Position numbers and translations under genes: made by a program
Shown: positions 26,813 to 36,151 of the stretch, piece after piece
Position numbering within the stretch: the stretch's first letter is position 1
Layout: the number at the start of each line of letters is the position of its first letter
Assembly (NCBI GenBank): GCA_035487355.1
Contig: DATHMF010000109.1
Coordinates: 1 to 64,000, forward strand
Origin: Terriglobales bacterium
GTDB lineage: Bacteria > Acidobacteriota > Terriglobia > Terriglobales > Acidobacteriaceae
Length of the DNA: 64,000 nucleotides
Direction: 5' to 3'
Notes under the pieces: generated by a model
Databases searched by the model: none
Seen by the model: the letters and a program-made list of their open reading frames with translations, nothing else
Told to the model about the DNA's origin: nothing

Positions 26813-27255
26813 TAGTCCCTCACCCCACATCGCTCATCGCCGCAATTGACGCGGGTTGCATGCTGATTTCTGAGTCTGATTGACTAGCAAGCAAGTACCC
26901 CCATACCCGCACTGCCTCAACAGGAAAAAACAGAGGTTATGTTGTGGAGAGGAGGTCGAGCGCTATTAGCCGCAACAATTTTGCGGCGATTGCGCTGCTG
27001 GATTGGAGCTGTCCTTGACTACCTCAGCAAGTATCCCTCCCGGCATCGCTCATCGCCGCAATTGACGCGGGTTACACGCTGATTTCCGGGGCCGATTGAC
27101 TAGCATGCAAGTACCACCATCCGAACCGAGGTTCCAAGGACTGAGGACTGAGTACTTACCTCAGCTAGTCCCCGATCCCATAGCGCTCATCGCAGCCATT
27201 GACGCGGGTTACACGCTGGTTTCCGGGGCCGATCCACTACCTAGCAAGTACCCCC
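26813..27255 (+). repeat. Three direct copies of a roughly 90-bp repeat
   Basis: Units near 26813-26905, 27020-27112 and 27158-27255 share CAGC(T/A)AGT, ATCGCTCATCGC, AATTGACGCGGGTT, CACGCTG(A/G)TTTCCGGGGCC and an end of the form TAGCAAGCAAGTACC. Two diverged copies on the other strand lie in 43635-43755 and 43855-43970. No integrase or transposase is associated. Confidence 0.7.
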
Positions 27256-27365
27256 CGGAAAAGCCCCTCTACTGTTTCGCGGACGAAATTGTTAGCATCT
27301 CTGGGTGGAAGCACACATCCAATTTGCATGCTTCCCAACAACCACAAGTGTAAGGAGCGTTCTTG

Positions 27366-28970
27366 ATGGAGGCACGATGTTTGCCGTTCAGCAACATCCC
27401 TCACACCACCCGGCTTTTCGCCGATTTCACCAGCGACTTTGCCCGCGTGCAGGATTTTTATCCGCTTTCTCCCCAGGAGACGAGCCGGCTGGGAGAACGC
27501 GTCTCCCAGCTTAACTATTCGCCTCAAACCCGCGTTGCGGTTGCCGAGATTCTCGAGCGCCAGAACCAGCAATTAGGCTCCTCTGCTGAAACCATGAAAA
27601 ACATTGAGCGGTTGCGCAATGGCAGTTCAGCCATGGTTACCGGACAGCAGGTTGTTCTCCTGGGTGGTCCCGTCTTTGCCATTTATAAAGCGCTCAGTGC
27701 CATTAAACACGCGAGGCAACTTACACAGGCAGGCTTCGATTGTGTTCCTGTTTTTTGGCTGGCGACGGAAGATCACGATTTTGCCGAAGTCTCTCATAAC
27801 ATCCTGCGCAGCTCTGACGGCAATTTGCATCCTGTGACCATTCCGCCGGCAGCGCCCGAAGGCACGCCCGTAGGCAAGACCGCCATCGGAGAGCAGGGAG
27901 CTGCATTGATTCGCGAAGCCGCCAAGCTATTGGGCGAGAGCCCGTTTCGTGAACTGCTGATCGAGAGTTACCAGTCCAAAGAAACCCTGGGTAGCGCCTT
28001 CGGTAAGTTATTTGCGAAGCTCTTCGCAGAGTCCGGTTTGATTTTGCTTGATCCTTCGGAACCAGCACTGCACCGCCTGACGTCTCCGGTATATCGTCAA
28101 GCTGCAGCGCGTTCTGCTGAAATCGTGCAAGCCCTCCAGGAGCGCGGTCAGGCCTTGGAACGTGCTGGATACCACGAGCAAGTCAAAGTCACTGCTTCGA
28201 TGACGCTCCTGTTTGCTGATGTGAATGGTGTTCGAACCCCCGTCCGCAAGGTCAACGAAGGCTTTGCTTTGGGAGACGAGCGCTGTACCCCCAGCGAACT
28301 TGATTCCCGCATTGCCGAGCATCCTGAGAAGTTCAACCCCAACGTCCTGTTACGGCCTGTAATTCAGGATTCTCTGCTTCCCACCCTTGCTTATATCGGC
28401 GGTCCTGCGGAAGTCGCTTACTTTGCGCAGGTAGGCGTGGTCTATGAAAAATTGTTAGGCAGAGTTACGCCCATTTTGCCGCGCTTTAGTGCTACGCTGC
28501 TCGATCCGCGCACTCAGCGTCACCTGCAGAACTACAAACTCTCGCCGCTCGATTGCTTCAAGAGCGAGCAGGAACTCCGAAGTTTGCTAGCGGCAAAGGC
28601 TCTTCCTCCTGAGATGGAAGCTACTTTTTCCGAAGCTGAACGCGAAATCAATGTTGTGATTGAAAGGGTGATAGAAGCCGTCAGCAAACTCGATCCTACG
28701 CTGCGCGAGGCGGCCGAGCACTCCGGATCGAAGATGCGCCACCAATTGCAGCAATTGCAGGGACGCGCCGCCAAGGCGCAGGCCCTCCGTAGTACAGAAG
28801 TGGCGCGCCATGCCGGCATTCTGGCGAATACCCTTTATCCCAACCAAAAGCTGCAGGAGCGGGAAATCGCCGGAATTTCTTTTCTGGCGCAATTCGGTGC
28901 GGAAACCTTGCAGCGAGTCTATGATCAGATTGATCTCGCCTGTAGCGGTCATGCCTTCATTGCCCTGTAA
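27366..28970 (+). CDS. bshC: BshC, putative cysteine-adding enzyme of bacillithiol synthesis
   Basis: The product has 534 residues, the usual BshC length. The start is ATG 27366, eight bases after AAGGAG. Family hallmarks include the N-terminal LPFSNIPHTTRLFADFTSDF, VTGQQVVLLGGPVFAIYKALSAI (about 95-117, nucleotide-binding-like region), CVPVFWLATEDHDFAEV (about 128-144), VLLRPVIQDSLLPTLAYIGGPAEVAYFAQ (about 330-358) and the C-terminal coiled coil with LYPNQKLQER (about 495). BshC is proposed to join cysteine to glucosaminyl-malate, the last step of bacillithiol synthesis in the cytoplasm. BshA and BshB are not in the window. It stands alone between the repeat zone and the kinase gene. Bacillithiol genes are known from several Acidobacteriota. 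The assignment is strong; the biochemical role in this organism is inferred. Confidence 0.92.
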   Translation: MEARCLPFSNIPHTTRLFADFTSDFARVQDFYPLSPQETSRLGERVSQLNYSPQTRVAVAEILERQNQQLGSSAETMKNIERLRNGSSAMVTGQQVVLLGGPVFAIYKALSAIKHARQLTQAGFDCVPVFWLATEDHDFAEVSHNILRSSDGNLHPVTIPPAAPEGTPVGKTAIGEQGAALIREAAKLLGESPFRELLIESYQSKETLGSAFGKLFAKLFAESGLILLDPSEPALHRLTSPVYRQAAARSAEIVQALQERGQALERAGYHEQVKVTASMTLLFADVNGVRTPVRKVNEGFALGDERCTPSELDSRIAEHPEKFNPNVLLRPVIQDSLLPTLAYIGGPAEVAYFAQVGVVYEKLLGRVTPILPRFSATLLDPRTQRHLQNYKLSPLDCFKSEQELRSLLAAKALPPEMEATFSEAEREINVVIERVIEAVSKLDPTLREAAEHSGSKMRHQLQQLQGRAAKAQALRSTEVARHAGILANTLYPNQKLQEREIAGISFLAQFGAETLQRVYDQIDLACSGHAFIAL

Positions 28971-29075
28971 TTCTGGTTAATTTAAGGCGATTTCACCGCC
29001 GTCGAACCAAATAAGAAAATTGTGCGCGTAGGCGTTTCCGGGGTAGCATTACTCTCTTATACGTTTCAATTTGCT

Positions 29076-31739
29076 ATGTCCACACCCAAGATGGAGACCA
29101 CGCAGGACGCGCTTACCGTGGAGTTGACTGGAACACTTGCCGGACGCTTTGAAATACGCCAGCGACTCGGGGCCGGCGGCATGGGTGAGGTGTATCTTGC
29201 CGAGGATACGCTTCTCAAGCGCCTGGTTGCCATCAAGAGATTGGCCCCTCACCTGCGTGCCGACCAGCTTTCACGTGGGCATTTTCTGAAGGAAGCCGAG
29301 CGGATTTCAGCGCTGAATAACGAGCACATCGCCGGCATCTACGACGTGCTGCAAGTCAATGGCGAAGTTTTTCTGGTGATGGAGTATGTCGAAGGCGCAA
29401 ACCTGCGTTTTCGCTTTACCCCGCGTCCTACCGTTCAACAATTCCTTGAAGTGGCAGTTCAATGCGCCGAAGCCCTGGCTGCTGCCCACGAGAAAGGCAT
29501 ACTGCATCGCGACATCAAGCCTGAAAATATCATGCTCACGCCTGCCGGGCAGGTGAAGATATTAGATTTTGGCCTGGCGCAGCGCCTGCGGGTCGCAGGC
29601 GAGGGAGTGGCTACGGTCAGCTTACCCTCGGTGGGTCATCCGCTTTCCGGGACTCGTGGTTATGTAGCTCCTGAGGTGCTGCTGGAAAGGGAACCAGACG
29701 CGCGCGCCGACATTTTCTCTTTAGGAGTTGTGTTTTACGAGTTACTGACGGGAAACAATCCATGTGCAGCGGCGACCTGGGTAGGCAGCATAGAGCGTAC
29801 TCTGCATGCCAGCCCTTCGCCTATGTATCACACAGATGCTCATGTCCCGGATGAAATTGAACGCGTGATCCGCAAGATGCTGGAGAAAGACCCCGAGGAG
29901 CGCTATGCAACTGCCCGGGACCTTTTGGTAGATTTGCGCCGACTGCGCAAGCAGTCGGAGACAGGTTTATTGCTGCCTCCTCGCAATCTGGTTCTCCGCC
30001 GGAACAAGAAAAGGGTGATTTGGGGCAGCGCAGTGGCAGTTTTGGTTCTGGTTGTCATATTCACTCCCTGGCGGAGCTTGCTGCAGCAGCTTCAAAAAAG
30101 ATTTGCGCCTTCTGAGAATGCCCAAATGGCTATTCCCAACCAGAAACTGGTTGCGGTTTTGCCATTCCGCGCCATCGGAGCGTCGCCCGAAGTGCGGACT
30201 TTCAGCGATGGCCTCGCGGAAACTGTTACCGCCAAGCTTACGCAGCTCACTGCGACCCATGCGCTCCAGGTTGCCCCGGCCTCTGAAGTTTACGGACGAG
30301 GCATCACGGATGTCGATGAAGCCCGAAAAAATCTGGGCGTGAATCTTGTAGTCGAAGGCAGCTTGCATCAGGCCGGTGACACCGTGCGCATCACCTACAC
30401 CTTGGTAGATGCAATCTCGCATCGCCAGTTGCGCGGAGATACCATTACTGCTTCCACCTCTGACCCGTTTGCCCTGGAAGACCGGGTTGTTCAAGGTGTG
30501 CTCTGGATGCTGGAGTTGGAAATCACCCCTGACGAACGGCCGCAACTGGAAAAGCATGGGACCACTATCGCTGGTGCTTATGACCTGTACACGCGTGGAC
30601 TCGGTGATCTGCAAAACTATGGCGATCCCGCAGCGGTGCAGAGTGCCATCGAGAATTTCTCACGCGCCATTTCGCTCGATCCCAATTATGCTTATGCCTA
30701 CGCTGGATTGGGGGAGTCTTACTGGGATAAATACGGCATTGACCACGAGGCAAAATATATCCCCAAGGCCCGCGATGCCTGCCAGCATGCGCTCACGTTA
30801 AACACAGATCTTGCTGCTGGACATGTTTGTTTGGGGAACTTGTTGGTTATGGCGGGAAAGTACGAGAACGCCAGTTCGGAATTCAGCCGCGCTCTTGTCG
30901 CCGAGCCTACTTACGACGCTGCTTACCTTGGACTGGCATCAACCTACGAGCACATGGGCAGGCTGCAGGATGCGGAGCAGACCTATCAGCGTGCTATCGA
31001 ACTGCGTCCGCATTACTGGGCAGGCTACAGTTGGTTAGGACGTTTCTACGCCGCTCATGGGCGTTATCAGGAAGCCGTCGAGCAATTCAGCCACGCCGCC
31101 GCTGTTTCGCCTGACAACAGCTCCATTTATCACAGCATGGGTGGACTCTATATTTTCATGGGCAGGTACCAGGATGCCGTCGGTGCTTTGCAGCGCGCTC
31201 TTTCTTTACGCCCCAGCTTCGAGGCCTATGCCAATTTGGGCCAGGCCTACATGCGTTTGCGGCGCTTCGATGACGCCATTGCTGCCTACCAGCAGGCCCT
31301 GACATTGAATCCGCGCGACTATCGTTCCGTAGGTTATTTGGCCGATGCCTATTACTGGGCCCCGGGCAAACGCGATCAGGCCACGCCGCTGTATGAACGT
31401 GCTATCACCATGACGGATGAGGAGTTGAAGCTCAATCCCAAGAACACTGACGTTCACACATTGTTGGCGGAATACCACGCCCACCTTGGCCATGCTGAAG
31501 CCGCGCGTATGCACATACAGCAGGCGCTCAAACTTCATCCCGATGAGCCCGAGACACTATTTTTTGCTGCCCTGGTGGAAAACCAGTTGGGCGATACAGC
31601 GCATGCCATTCAATGGTTGAGTAAAGCGGTTCATCAAGGGTATTCTCTCTCCGAGATCAATTCCGCGGTTGATTTCGATAATCTGCGCAACGACCCTGCC
31701 TTTCAATCGGTAATGCAGGCAACAGGCCAAAAGAGTTAA
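29076..31739 (+). CDS. Ser/Thr protein kinase with TolB-N-like domain and TPRs
   Basis: A GTG at 29022 is possible, but ATG 29076 (MSTPKMETTQ) gives the usual short N-tail; neither has a strong ribosome site. The 887-residue protein has a Hanks-type kinase domain (about 24-295): P-loop GAGGMG (32-37), Lys54, HRDIKPEN, DFG and APE motifs are all intact, so it should be active. A transmembrane helix (about 312-330, VIWGSAVAVLVLVVIF) is followed by a TolB-N/FlgO-like domain (about 355-475, AVLPFRAIGASPEVRTFSDGL) and about ten TPRs (about 490-870). This kinase-TM-sensor/TPR layout is common in Acidobacteriota. Substrates are unknown. The small zinc-ribbon gene and GDPD follow closely on the same strand. 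Confidence 0.9.
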   Translation: MSTPKMETTQDALTVELTGTLAGRFEIRQRLGAGGMGEVYLAEDTLLKRLVAIKRLAPHLRADQLSRGHFLKEAERISALNNEHIAGIYDVLQVNGEVFLVMEYVEGANLRFRFTPRPTVQQFLEVAVQCAEALAAAHEKGILHRDIKPENIMLTPAGQVKILDFGLAQRLRVAGEGVATVSLPSVGHPLSGTRGYVAPEVLLEREPDARADIFSLGVVFYELLTGNNPCAAATWVGSIERTLHASPSPMYHTDAHVPDEIERVIRKMLEKDPEERYATARDLLVDLRRLRKQSETGLLLPPRNLVLRRNKKRVIWGSAVAVLVLVVIFTPWRSLLQQLQKRFAPSENAQMAIPNQKLVAVLPFRAIGASPEVRTFSDGLAETVTAKLTQLTATHALQVAPASEVYGRGITDVDEARKNLGVNLVVEGSLHQAGDTVRITYTLVDAISHRQLRGDTITASTSDPFALEDRVVQGVLWMLELEITPDERPQLEKHGTTIAGAYDLYTRGLGDLQNYGDPAAVQSAIENFSRAISLDPNYAYAYAGLGESYWDKYGIDHEAKYIPKARDACQHALTLNTDLAAGHVCLGNLLVMAGKYENASSEFSRALVAEPTYDAAYLGLASTYEHMGRLQDAEQTYQRAIELRPHYWAGYSWLGRFYAAHGRYQEAVEQFSHAAAVSPDNSSIYHSMGGLYIFMGRYQDAVGALQRALSLRPSFEAYANLGQAYMRLRRFDDAIAAYQQALTLNPRDYRSVGYLADAYYWAPGKRDQATPLYERAITMTDEELKLNPKNTDVHTLLAEYHAHLGHAEAARMHIQQALKLHPDEPETLFFAALVENQLGDTAHAIQWLSKAVHQGYSLSEINSAVDFDNLRNDPAFQSVMQATGQKS

Positions 31740-31763
31740 GATAGCAGTGCGCGGGGAACTGTT

Positions 31764-32072
31764 ATGCCTAAAAAATCCGAGCTCGTGCAAGTATCGTGCC
31801 CTTGCTGTGGCGCCATGCTCAAAGTGGATGTCGCCACGCAGTCCGTAATCTCGCACATACCACCCGAACGCCCCAAGACCTTTAATGATTTTGAAGAGGC
31901 TGCGCGCGCCATGAAAGAACAAGGTAGCCGGCGCGAATCCCTTTTCCGCCAGTCGGTGGAAGCCGAAAAGAACAAGGCCGATGTGCTGGAGAAAAAATTC
32001 CAGGAAGGCATGAAACGCGCCAAGGAAGCTCCCGAAGCTGCTCCGCGCATCCGCGACATTGATCTCGACTAA
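31764..32072 (+). CDS. Small zinc-ribbon-like protein, 102 aa
   Basis: ATG 31764 follows GGGGAA. The product has a CPCCG knuckle at residues 12-16 (VSCPCCGAMLKVD), a spacer, and a charged helical C-terminal half (about 40-95) likely to form a coiled coil (AEKNKADVLEKKFQEGMKRA). Only one Cys pair is visible, so metal binding would need a dimer or a partner. It lies 24 bases after the kinase gene and its last 14 bases overlap the GDPD frame, so the three genes probably form one operon. Similar short CPxCG proteins are seen in Acidobacteriota; the function is unknown. Confidence 0.7.
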   Translation: MPKKSELVQVSCPCCGAMLKVDVATQSVISHIPPERPKTFNDFEEAARAMKEQGSRRESLFRQSVEAEKNKADVLEKKFQEGMKRAKEAPEAAPRIRDIDLD

Positions 32073-32727
32073 GAACCCTCCGCTCCTTTTGGGACATCGT
32101 GGTGCTCGCCGCGCCGCCCCGGAAAACACTCTCACTGCGTTTGACCTTGCGCTTACCCACGGATGTGACGGCTTTGAATTTGACGTGCGCTCTACCGTCG
32201 ATCAGCACGCTATTCTTTGCCACGATCCCACGCTGGCGGGTCTCCCCATAGCAGAAACTGCGTATTCGGCGATTTTGGGAAAATATCCCAGCGCTACATG
32301 CCTCGAGGACGTAATTGCGCTCTATAACGGCCGCGCATATCTCGATATCGAGTTGAAGGTTCCCGGCTTGGAAAAGAAGCTGGTAACGCTGGTGGGATCG
32401 CTTGCCGCTAATACATATGTTGTTTCGTCGTTTCTTCCAGAAGTATTGCAGACCATCTGCGCTTTGCAGCCCACTGTACTCTTGGGGTGGATCTGTGACC
32501 AGGAGCAAACCCTCGCTCGGTGGCGCGAAATTCCATGCACCGTAGTGATCCCAGAGTGCAAGCTGGTGACGCAAACGCTGATTGAAGAAATTCACTCCGC
32601 CCGAAAAAAGATTTTTGTTTGGACCGTGAACCAGGAAGAAGAGATGCTGCGTTTGGGCAAGGCTGGAGTTGATGCCATCATCTCCGATGACACAGGGTTA
32701 TTGGGCCGCGTTTTTTCACTTTTGTGA
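32059..32727 (+). CDS. Glycerophosphodiester phosphodiesterase
   Basis: The 222-residue protein has the GDPD core: LLLGHRGARRAAPENTLTAF (residues 9-28; catalytic His, Arg, Glu and Asn), FEFDVRSTVDQHAILCHD (metal-binding Glu/Asp and second His), IELKVPG, and the closing IFVWTVNQEEEM and GVDAIISDD. It cleaves glycerophosphodiesters to sn-glycerol 3-phosphate and an alcohol. There is no signal peptide, so it is probably cytoplasmic. The frame opens with TTG at 32059, inside the preceding gene; no later ATG fits before the GHRGA motif. Its 3' end overlaps the convergent glpD gene by 12 bases. Confidence 0.9.
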   Translation: MISTKNPPLLLGHRGARRAAPENTLTAFDLALTHGCDGFEFDVRSTVDQHAILCHDPTLAGLPIAETAYSAILGKYPSATCLEDVIALYNGRAYLDIELKVPGLEKKLVTLVGSLAANTYVVSSFLPEVLQTICALQPTVLLGWICDQEQTLARWREIPCTVVIPECKLVTQTLIEEIHSARKKIFVWTVNQEEEMLRLGKAGVDAIISDDTGLLGRVFSLL

Positions 32728-34377
32728 TGAACGCTGGCCAACTAATGGTCGTTTGCTCGCTGATGGATTCAAGAACTTTATGCGCTCTTCCTCAAAGCCC
32801 TCCAATGCTTCTTGAATGGTATTCTCACTCCACCCCATAACTTTTCCAATCCTGTGCGCAGCTTCGGCGCTACACTTTTCAGTCCAGCACGCTCCCAGCG
32901 CAACCGGTACTCGCCGCAACAAAACATCGCCCAGCGTGATGGCATGCTGGCTTGCGAATGCCGCCGCTGCCTCGGCTACCAGATGTTCCGTATGCTGGCA
33001 GAGGGGCAAGCGCTGTTCATCGGAACTTGCTGCCACGTGTGCAATGGCCTGGGCCCAGGGGCCATGCCATTCAGCGATTCCACGCGCCGACGCCTCAGAG
33101 ATTCCGGCAATGCGAGCAATTTGCTGCGACCACTGATGCAGAGTTGTTTCCACATCTTCTGAAGAGGCTAAAGCAATCTGTACTTTTGCCGGGCTGCTGC
33201 TTTCAACTCCGATCTTGCGTGCACACAGGCGGGCCAGGCTGGCTGCATTGGTCAGCTTGCCTCCGATTACAGAAAGCATTCCAGCAGCGCCTTCTTCCGC
33301 GTGGTCATGCAGAAAGTGCCGCCGCGTGATCGTGCCGGGCGTTTCGCCCGGCGAATACGGCAGAGGACGGACCCCAGCGAATGCATAACGTATGTCGCTG
33401 GTTGCAAAATGTTGCCGTGGAAATAGAGCTGCCAGTGAGCGTAGCAGGTAATCAACTTCCGTCTGCGAGGGTTGCGCGTCTCCCGGCTCTTGTTCGTCTG
33501 CAACTTCTGTAGTCCCAACTAGAAGCTGCCGGTTCCACGGAATCACAAAAAATGGACGCCCATCGGCAGCTTCCGTATAAATTACCGATTGCGGCATCTC
33601 AGGAACAGCCGGCAGAACAATATGACTGCCACGCACACCGCCAACCAGACGCTTGCTCTGGCGCAAAGGGAACTGCTGGCACACGTGGTCACACCATGGG
33701 CCGGTGGCATTGATGACCCACGTGGCCTCGACGGTTTGTTCGCTACCATCGAGTTGGTCGCGAAACATCACACCACAAGCACGACCGTCTTTCACTTTCA
33801 GGTCCAGCACCCGCGCATGGTTTCTCGCCTCGCAGCCGGCCTGTATCGCATCTGACAACCACTCGGCTACCAGCAGCTCAGGGAACTCGCATTGTGCGTC
33901 TTCGTATGAAAAAGTAGAGAATGAAGCGCCGTTGTCGAGTTGCTCTTCCAGCAGACGAACGTCCGATTTTGAAATACCATTGTGGTTCTGCTTGCCGGCC
34001 AAAGCTTTGTAAAGCCACAATCCAGCGCGGATCGTGAGTGCACTGTGTCGCGAGCCGGGTTTCAACGCCAGCACAAACTGCACGGGATGGACCAAATGTG
34101 GTTGCTGGCGCAGAAGCTGCTCGCGCTCGCGCAGGCACTCTCGGACTAACCCCAACTCTCCATGCTCTAGGTAGCGTAAGCCACCGTGAATAATGCGCGT
34201 GGAACGGCTGGTGGTTCCTGAGGCAAAGTCATTTTGCTCCAGGAGCAGTGTACGCTTGCCGCCGCGCGCACACTCCAGAGCAATTGCCACTCCGCTGATG
34301 CCGCCGCCAATCACGACGACATCGAAGTGTTTTCCATTTAGGGAAGGCCGCGTGTAGTTATTAAAGATACCTTCCAT
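32716..34377 (-). CDS. glpD: FAD-dependent glycerol-3-phosphate dehydrogenase
   Basis: The product has 553 residues: Rossmann FAD motif VVVIGGGISGVAIALECARGG (about 20-40), FASGTTSRSTRIIHGGLRYLE (about 52-72, the GlpD signature), a central substrate domain, the second FAD site near GTTEVADE and YAFAGVRPL (about 290-330), the VIGGKLTNA motif (about 373), and the C-terminal helical cap. It oxidises glycerol 3-phosphate to dihydroxyacetone phosphate at the membrane, passing electrons to quinone. The neighbouring convergent GDPD produces its substrate, and the two coding ends overlap by 12 bases. The N-terminal ATG at 34377 has only a weak ribosome site. Confidence 0.93.
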   Translation of the reverse strand: MEGIFNNYTRPSLNGKHFDVVVIGGGISGVAIALECARGGKRTLLLEQNDFASGTTSRSTRIIHGGLRYLEHGELGLVRECLREREQLLRQQPHLVHPVQFVLALKPGSRHSALTIRAGLWLYKALAGKQNHNGISKSDVRLLEEQLDNGASFSTFSYEDAQCEFPELLVAEWLSDAIQAGCEARNHARVLDLKVKDGRACGVMFRDQLDGSEQTVEATWVINATGPWCDHVCQQFPLRQSKRLVGGVRGSHIVLPAVPEMPQSVIYTEAADGRPFFVIPWNRQLLVGTTEVADEQEPGDAQPSQTEVDYLLRSLAALFPRQHFATSDIRYAFAGVRPLPYSPGETPGTITRRHFLHDHAEEGAAGMLSVIGGKLTNAASLARLCARKIGVESSSPAKVQIALASSEDVETTLHQWSQQIARIAGISEASARGIAEWHGPWAQAIAHVAASSDEQRLPLCQHTEHLVAEAAAAFASQHAITLGDVLLRRVPVALGACWTEKCSAEAAHRIGKVMGWSENTIQEALEGFEEERIKFLNPSASKRPLVGQRSSQK

Positions 34378-34469
34378 AATCTAGTTAGATGCAAAGCGGG
34401 GAAGGACATCCGCTCATTTTCGGGAGGTTCATTTGCTGGGTGGTGACGATATCGTTTAGATTAAAAACC

Positions 34470-35375
34470 ATGTCTACAACCGGAGAACGATTCGAACGCG
34501 CCGTCTCCATTATGGCACGATTGCGTGGCCCCGGAGGCTGTCCGTGGGACCGCGAACAAACCTTCGATTCCATCAAGCCTTACACCCTGGAAGAGACCTA
34601 CGAAGTTATCGAGGCCATTGATAACAAGGATTTCGAGGAGCTGCGCGGAGAATTGGGCGACCTGCTTCTGCAGGTTTTGTTTTATACCCAGATGGCGAAG
34701 GAAGAAAACCGCTTCTCCATTGATGATGTGCTAGACCGTCTATGCGAAAAATTAGTGGGCCGCCATCCCCATGTTTTTGGAGACGTCAAAGCCGAAACTT
34801 CTGCTGAGGTTTTACGCAACTGGGAGGCCCTGAAGGCGGAAGAAAAGAAAAGCCGGGAAAACAAAAGCGAATCAGCCGGGCCCACGGGTCAATCTGAAGA
34901 CCATCCATCTCTGCTGGCCGGGGTTTCATCCGGGCTACCAGCCTTGCTCGAAGCCTATAAACTCAGTTCGCGTGCAGCCCGCGTTGGCTTTGATTGGCCT
35001 GATATTCAGGGCTTATTCGAGAAGTTGGAAGAAGAGACGGAAGAGCTGAAGAAGGATCTCAAAGAGTTTCCCGCGCCCGGCCCGCGTCCTCAGGGACGCG
35101 GTATCGCCGGATCAGGCTCCACTCAAATTTCTGAAGCATTGCGCCAGCGGCTGGAAGACGAAATTGGAGATCTGTTCTTCGTGGTGGTGAATCTGGCACG
35201 TTATCTTTCCGTGGATTCGGAGTTGGCCCTGAAAAAGACCAATCGCAAGTTCAGGCGCCGCTTTCAGTATGTTGAAGAGCAATTGCGGGCCCAGGGACGA
35301 AAACTGGAAGAAGCTTCTTTGCAGGAGATGGAATCATTGTGGCAAAAGTCGAAGCCGCAAGGGCAACCGGAATGA
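34470..35375 (+). CDS. mazG: MazG nucleoside triphosphate pyrophosphohydrolase
   Basis: A frame opens at 34389, but ATG 34470 (MSTTGERFERAVSIM) matches the family start. The product has 301 residues with two MazG domains. The first (about 8-125) contains LRGPGGCPWDREQTF, ETYEVIEAID and ELGDLLLQVLFY (ExxE and ExxD metal ligands). The second (about 165-290) contains FEKLEEETEELKK and LEDEIGDLFFVVVNLARYL. It hydrolyses NTPs to NMP and pyrophosphate as a house-cleaning enzyme. A Pro/Gly-rich insert (about 201-220, FPAPGPRPQGRGIAGSG) within domain two is encoded by a DNA hairpin (35082-35101), suggesting a repeat inserted in frame. The stop overlaps the next start (ATGA), giving an operon with GNAT and NSAR. 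Confidence 0.92.
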   Translation: MSTTGERFERAVSIMARLRGPGGCPWDREQTFDSIKPYTLEETYEVIEAIDNKDFEELRGELGDLLLQVLFYTQMAKEENRFSIDDVLDRLCEKLVGRHPHVFGDVKAETSAEVLRNWEALKAEEKKSRENKSESAGPTGQSEDHPSLLAGVSSGLPALLEAYKLSSRAARVGFDWPDIQGLFEKLEEETEELKKDLKEFPAPGPRPQGRGIAGSGSTQISEALRQRLEDEIGDLFFVVVNLARYLSVDSELALKKTNRKFRRRFQYVEEQLRAQGRKLEEASLQEMESLWQKSKPQGQPE

Positions 35376-36145
35376 TGGGCACAGAATCAATTGTCGTCCG
35401 CAGGTGTACGGAATTTGCGGAGCTGCAAGCCTGCATGGCCATGCAGAAAGAGGTTTGGCACTTTGAGGATGCCGACCTGGTTCCACTGCGCATGTTCGTA
35501 GTAGCACAAAAGATAGGAGGACAAGTGATCGGGGCGTTTGATCGCAAAGATCTGGTGGGATTTCTGCTCTCTATCCCCGGATCGCGCTCCGGATGCTCCT
35601 ATCTGCACTCTCACATGCTGGCCGTGCGCGAGCAATATCGTAACTCCGGACTTGGCCAAAGATTGAAGTGGTTTCAGCGCGAGGACGCAATGGCCCGCAA
35701 CTTCGATCTCATCGAATGGACCTTTGATCCCCTGGAGATCAAGAATGCTTATATGAATATCGTGAAGCTGGGTGCCATCGCACGCCGCTATAACCTCAAC
35801 CAGTATGGAACGACCTCTTCGCCTTTGCACGGAGGTCTCCCCACCGACCGGCTGGTTGCCGAATGGTGGCTGCGGTCACGGCGCGTAGCCAATGTTTTGC
35901 AAGGTACAGCATTTCAAGTACAGACCACTCTTGAAATTGAGATACCGGCCCAAATTAACGAATGGAAGTCAGCGGCCCAAACCCGCGAACAGGCGAAGCA
36001 GGTCCAATCGCGCAACCGCGAGGCATTTCTCAAGGCTTTCTCCGAAGGCTTCGCAATTTTGGGTTACGAACGCGATACGCGAGGCAACGGAAAATTTCTG
36101 CTGGGCCGCTGGGATGAATCCTGGTTGTGTGCTCCTGAAGTATGA
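35372..36145 (+). CDS. GNAT acyltransferase (COG3375 type), probable N-succinyltransferase
   Basis: ATG 35372 overlaps the mazG stop by four bases; a GTG at 35339 is an alternative. The 257-residue protein has a GNAT fold, with the acyl-CoA loop in LHSHMLAVREQYRNSGLGQRL (about 78-98), and a longer C-terminal part than simple GNATs. The motifs EVWHFEDADLVP and EWTFDPLEIKNAYMNIVKLG are those I associate with COG3375. In Geobacillus, a COG3375 enzyme succinylates D-amino acids beside an N-succinylamino acid racemase. Here the racemase-like gene follows after six bases, which supports the same role. The acyl donor is inferred. Confidence 0.8.
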   Translation: MMGTESIVVRRCTEFAELQACMAMQKEVWHFEDADLVPLRMFVVAQKIGGQVIGAFDRKDLVGFLLSIPGSRSGCSYLHSHMLAVREQYRNSGLGQRLKWFQREDAMARNFDLIEWTFDPLEIKNAYMNIVKLGAIARRYNLNQYGTTSSPLHGGLPTDRLVAEWWLRSRRVANVLQGTAFQVQTTLEIEIPAQINEWKSAAQTREQAKQVQSRNREAFLKAFSEGFAILGYERDTRGNGKFLLGRWDESWLCAPEV

Positions 36146-36151
36146 CTTCCT

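Larger units (their letters stand above)
26425..27365. repeat. Gene-free repeat zone between tmRNA and bshC
   Basis: No protein gene is supported. It contains a 130-bp unit (26531-26660) with a homologue in opposite orientation at 44003-44132, GTACTGAGGACTGAGTAC-type runs (about 26780-26806 and 27133-27153), and three copies of a roughly 90-bp unit (about 26813-26905, 27020-27112, 27158-27255), each with GCTCATCGC, TTGACGCGGGTT, CGCTG(A/G)TTTC and a closing GCAAGTACC. The upstream tmRNA promoter should be within the first 100 bases, but I see no confident hexamer pair. Confidence 0.65.

Noticed and set aside
26813..27255. Repeat copies as a possible CRISPR array
   Set aside because: Only three long, diverged copies with unequal spacing and no cas genes.
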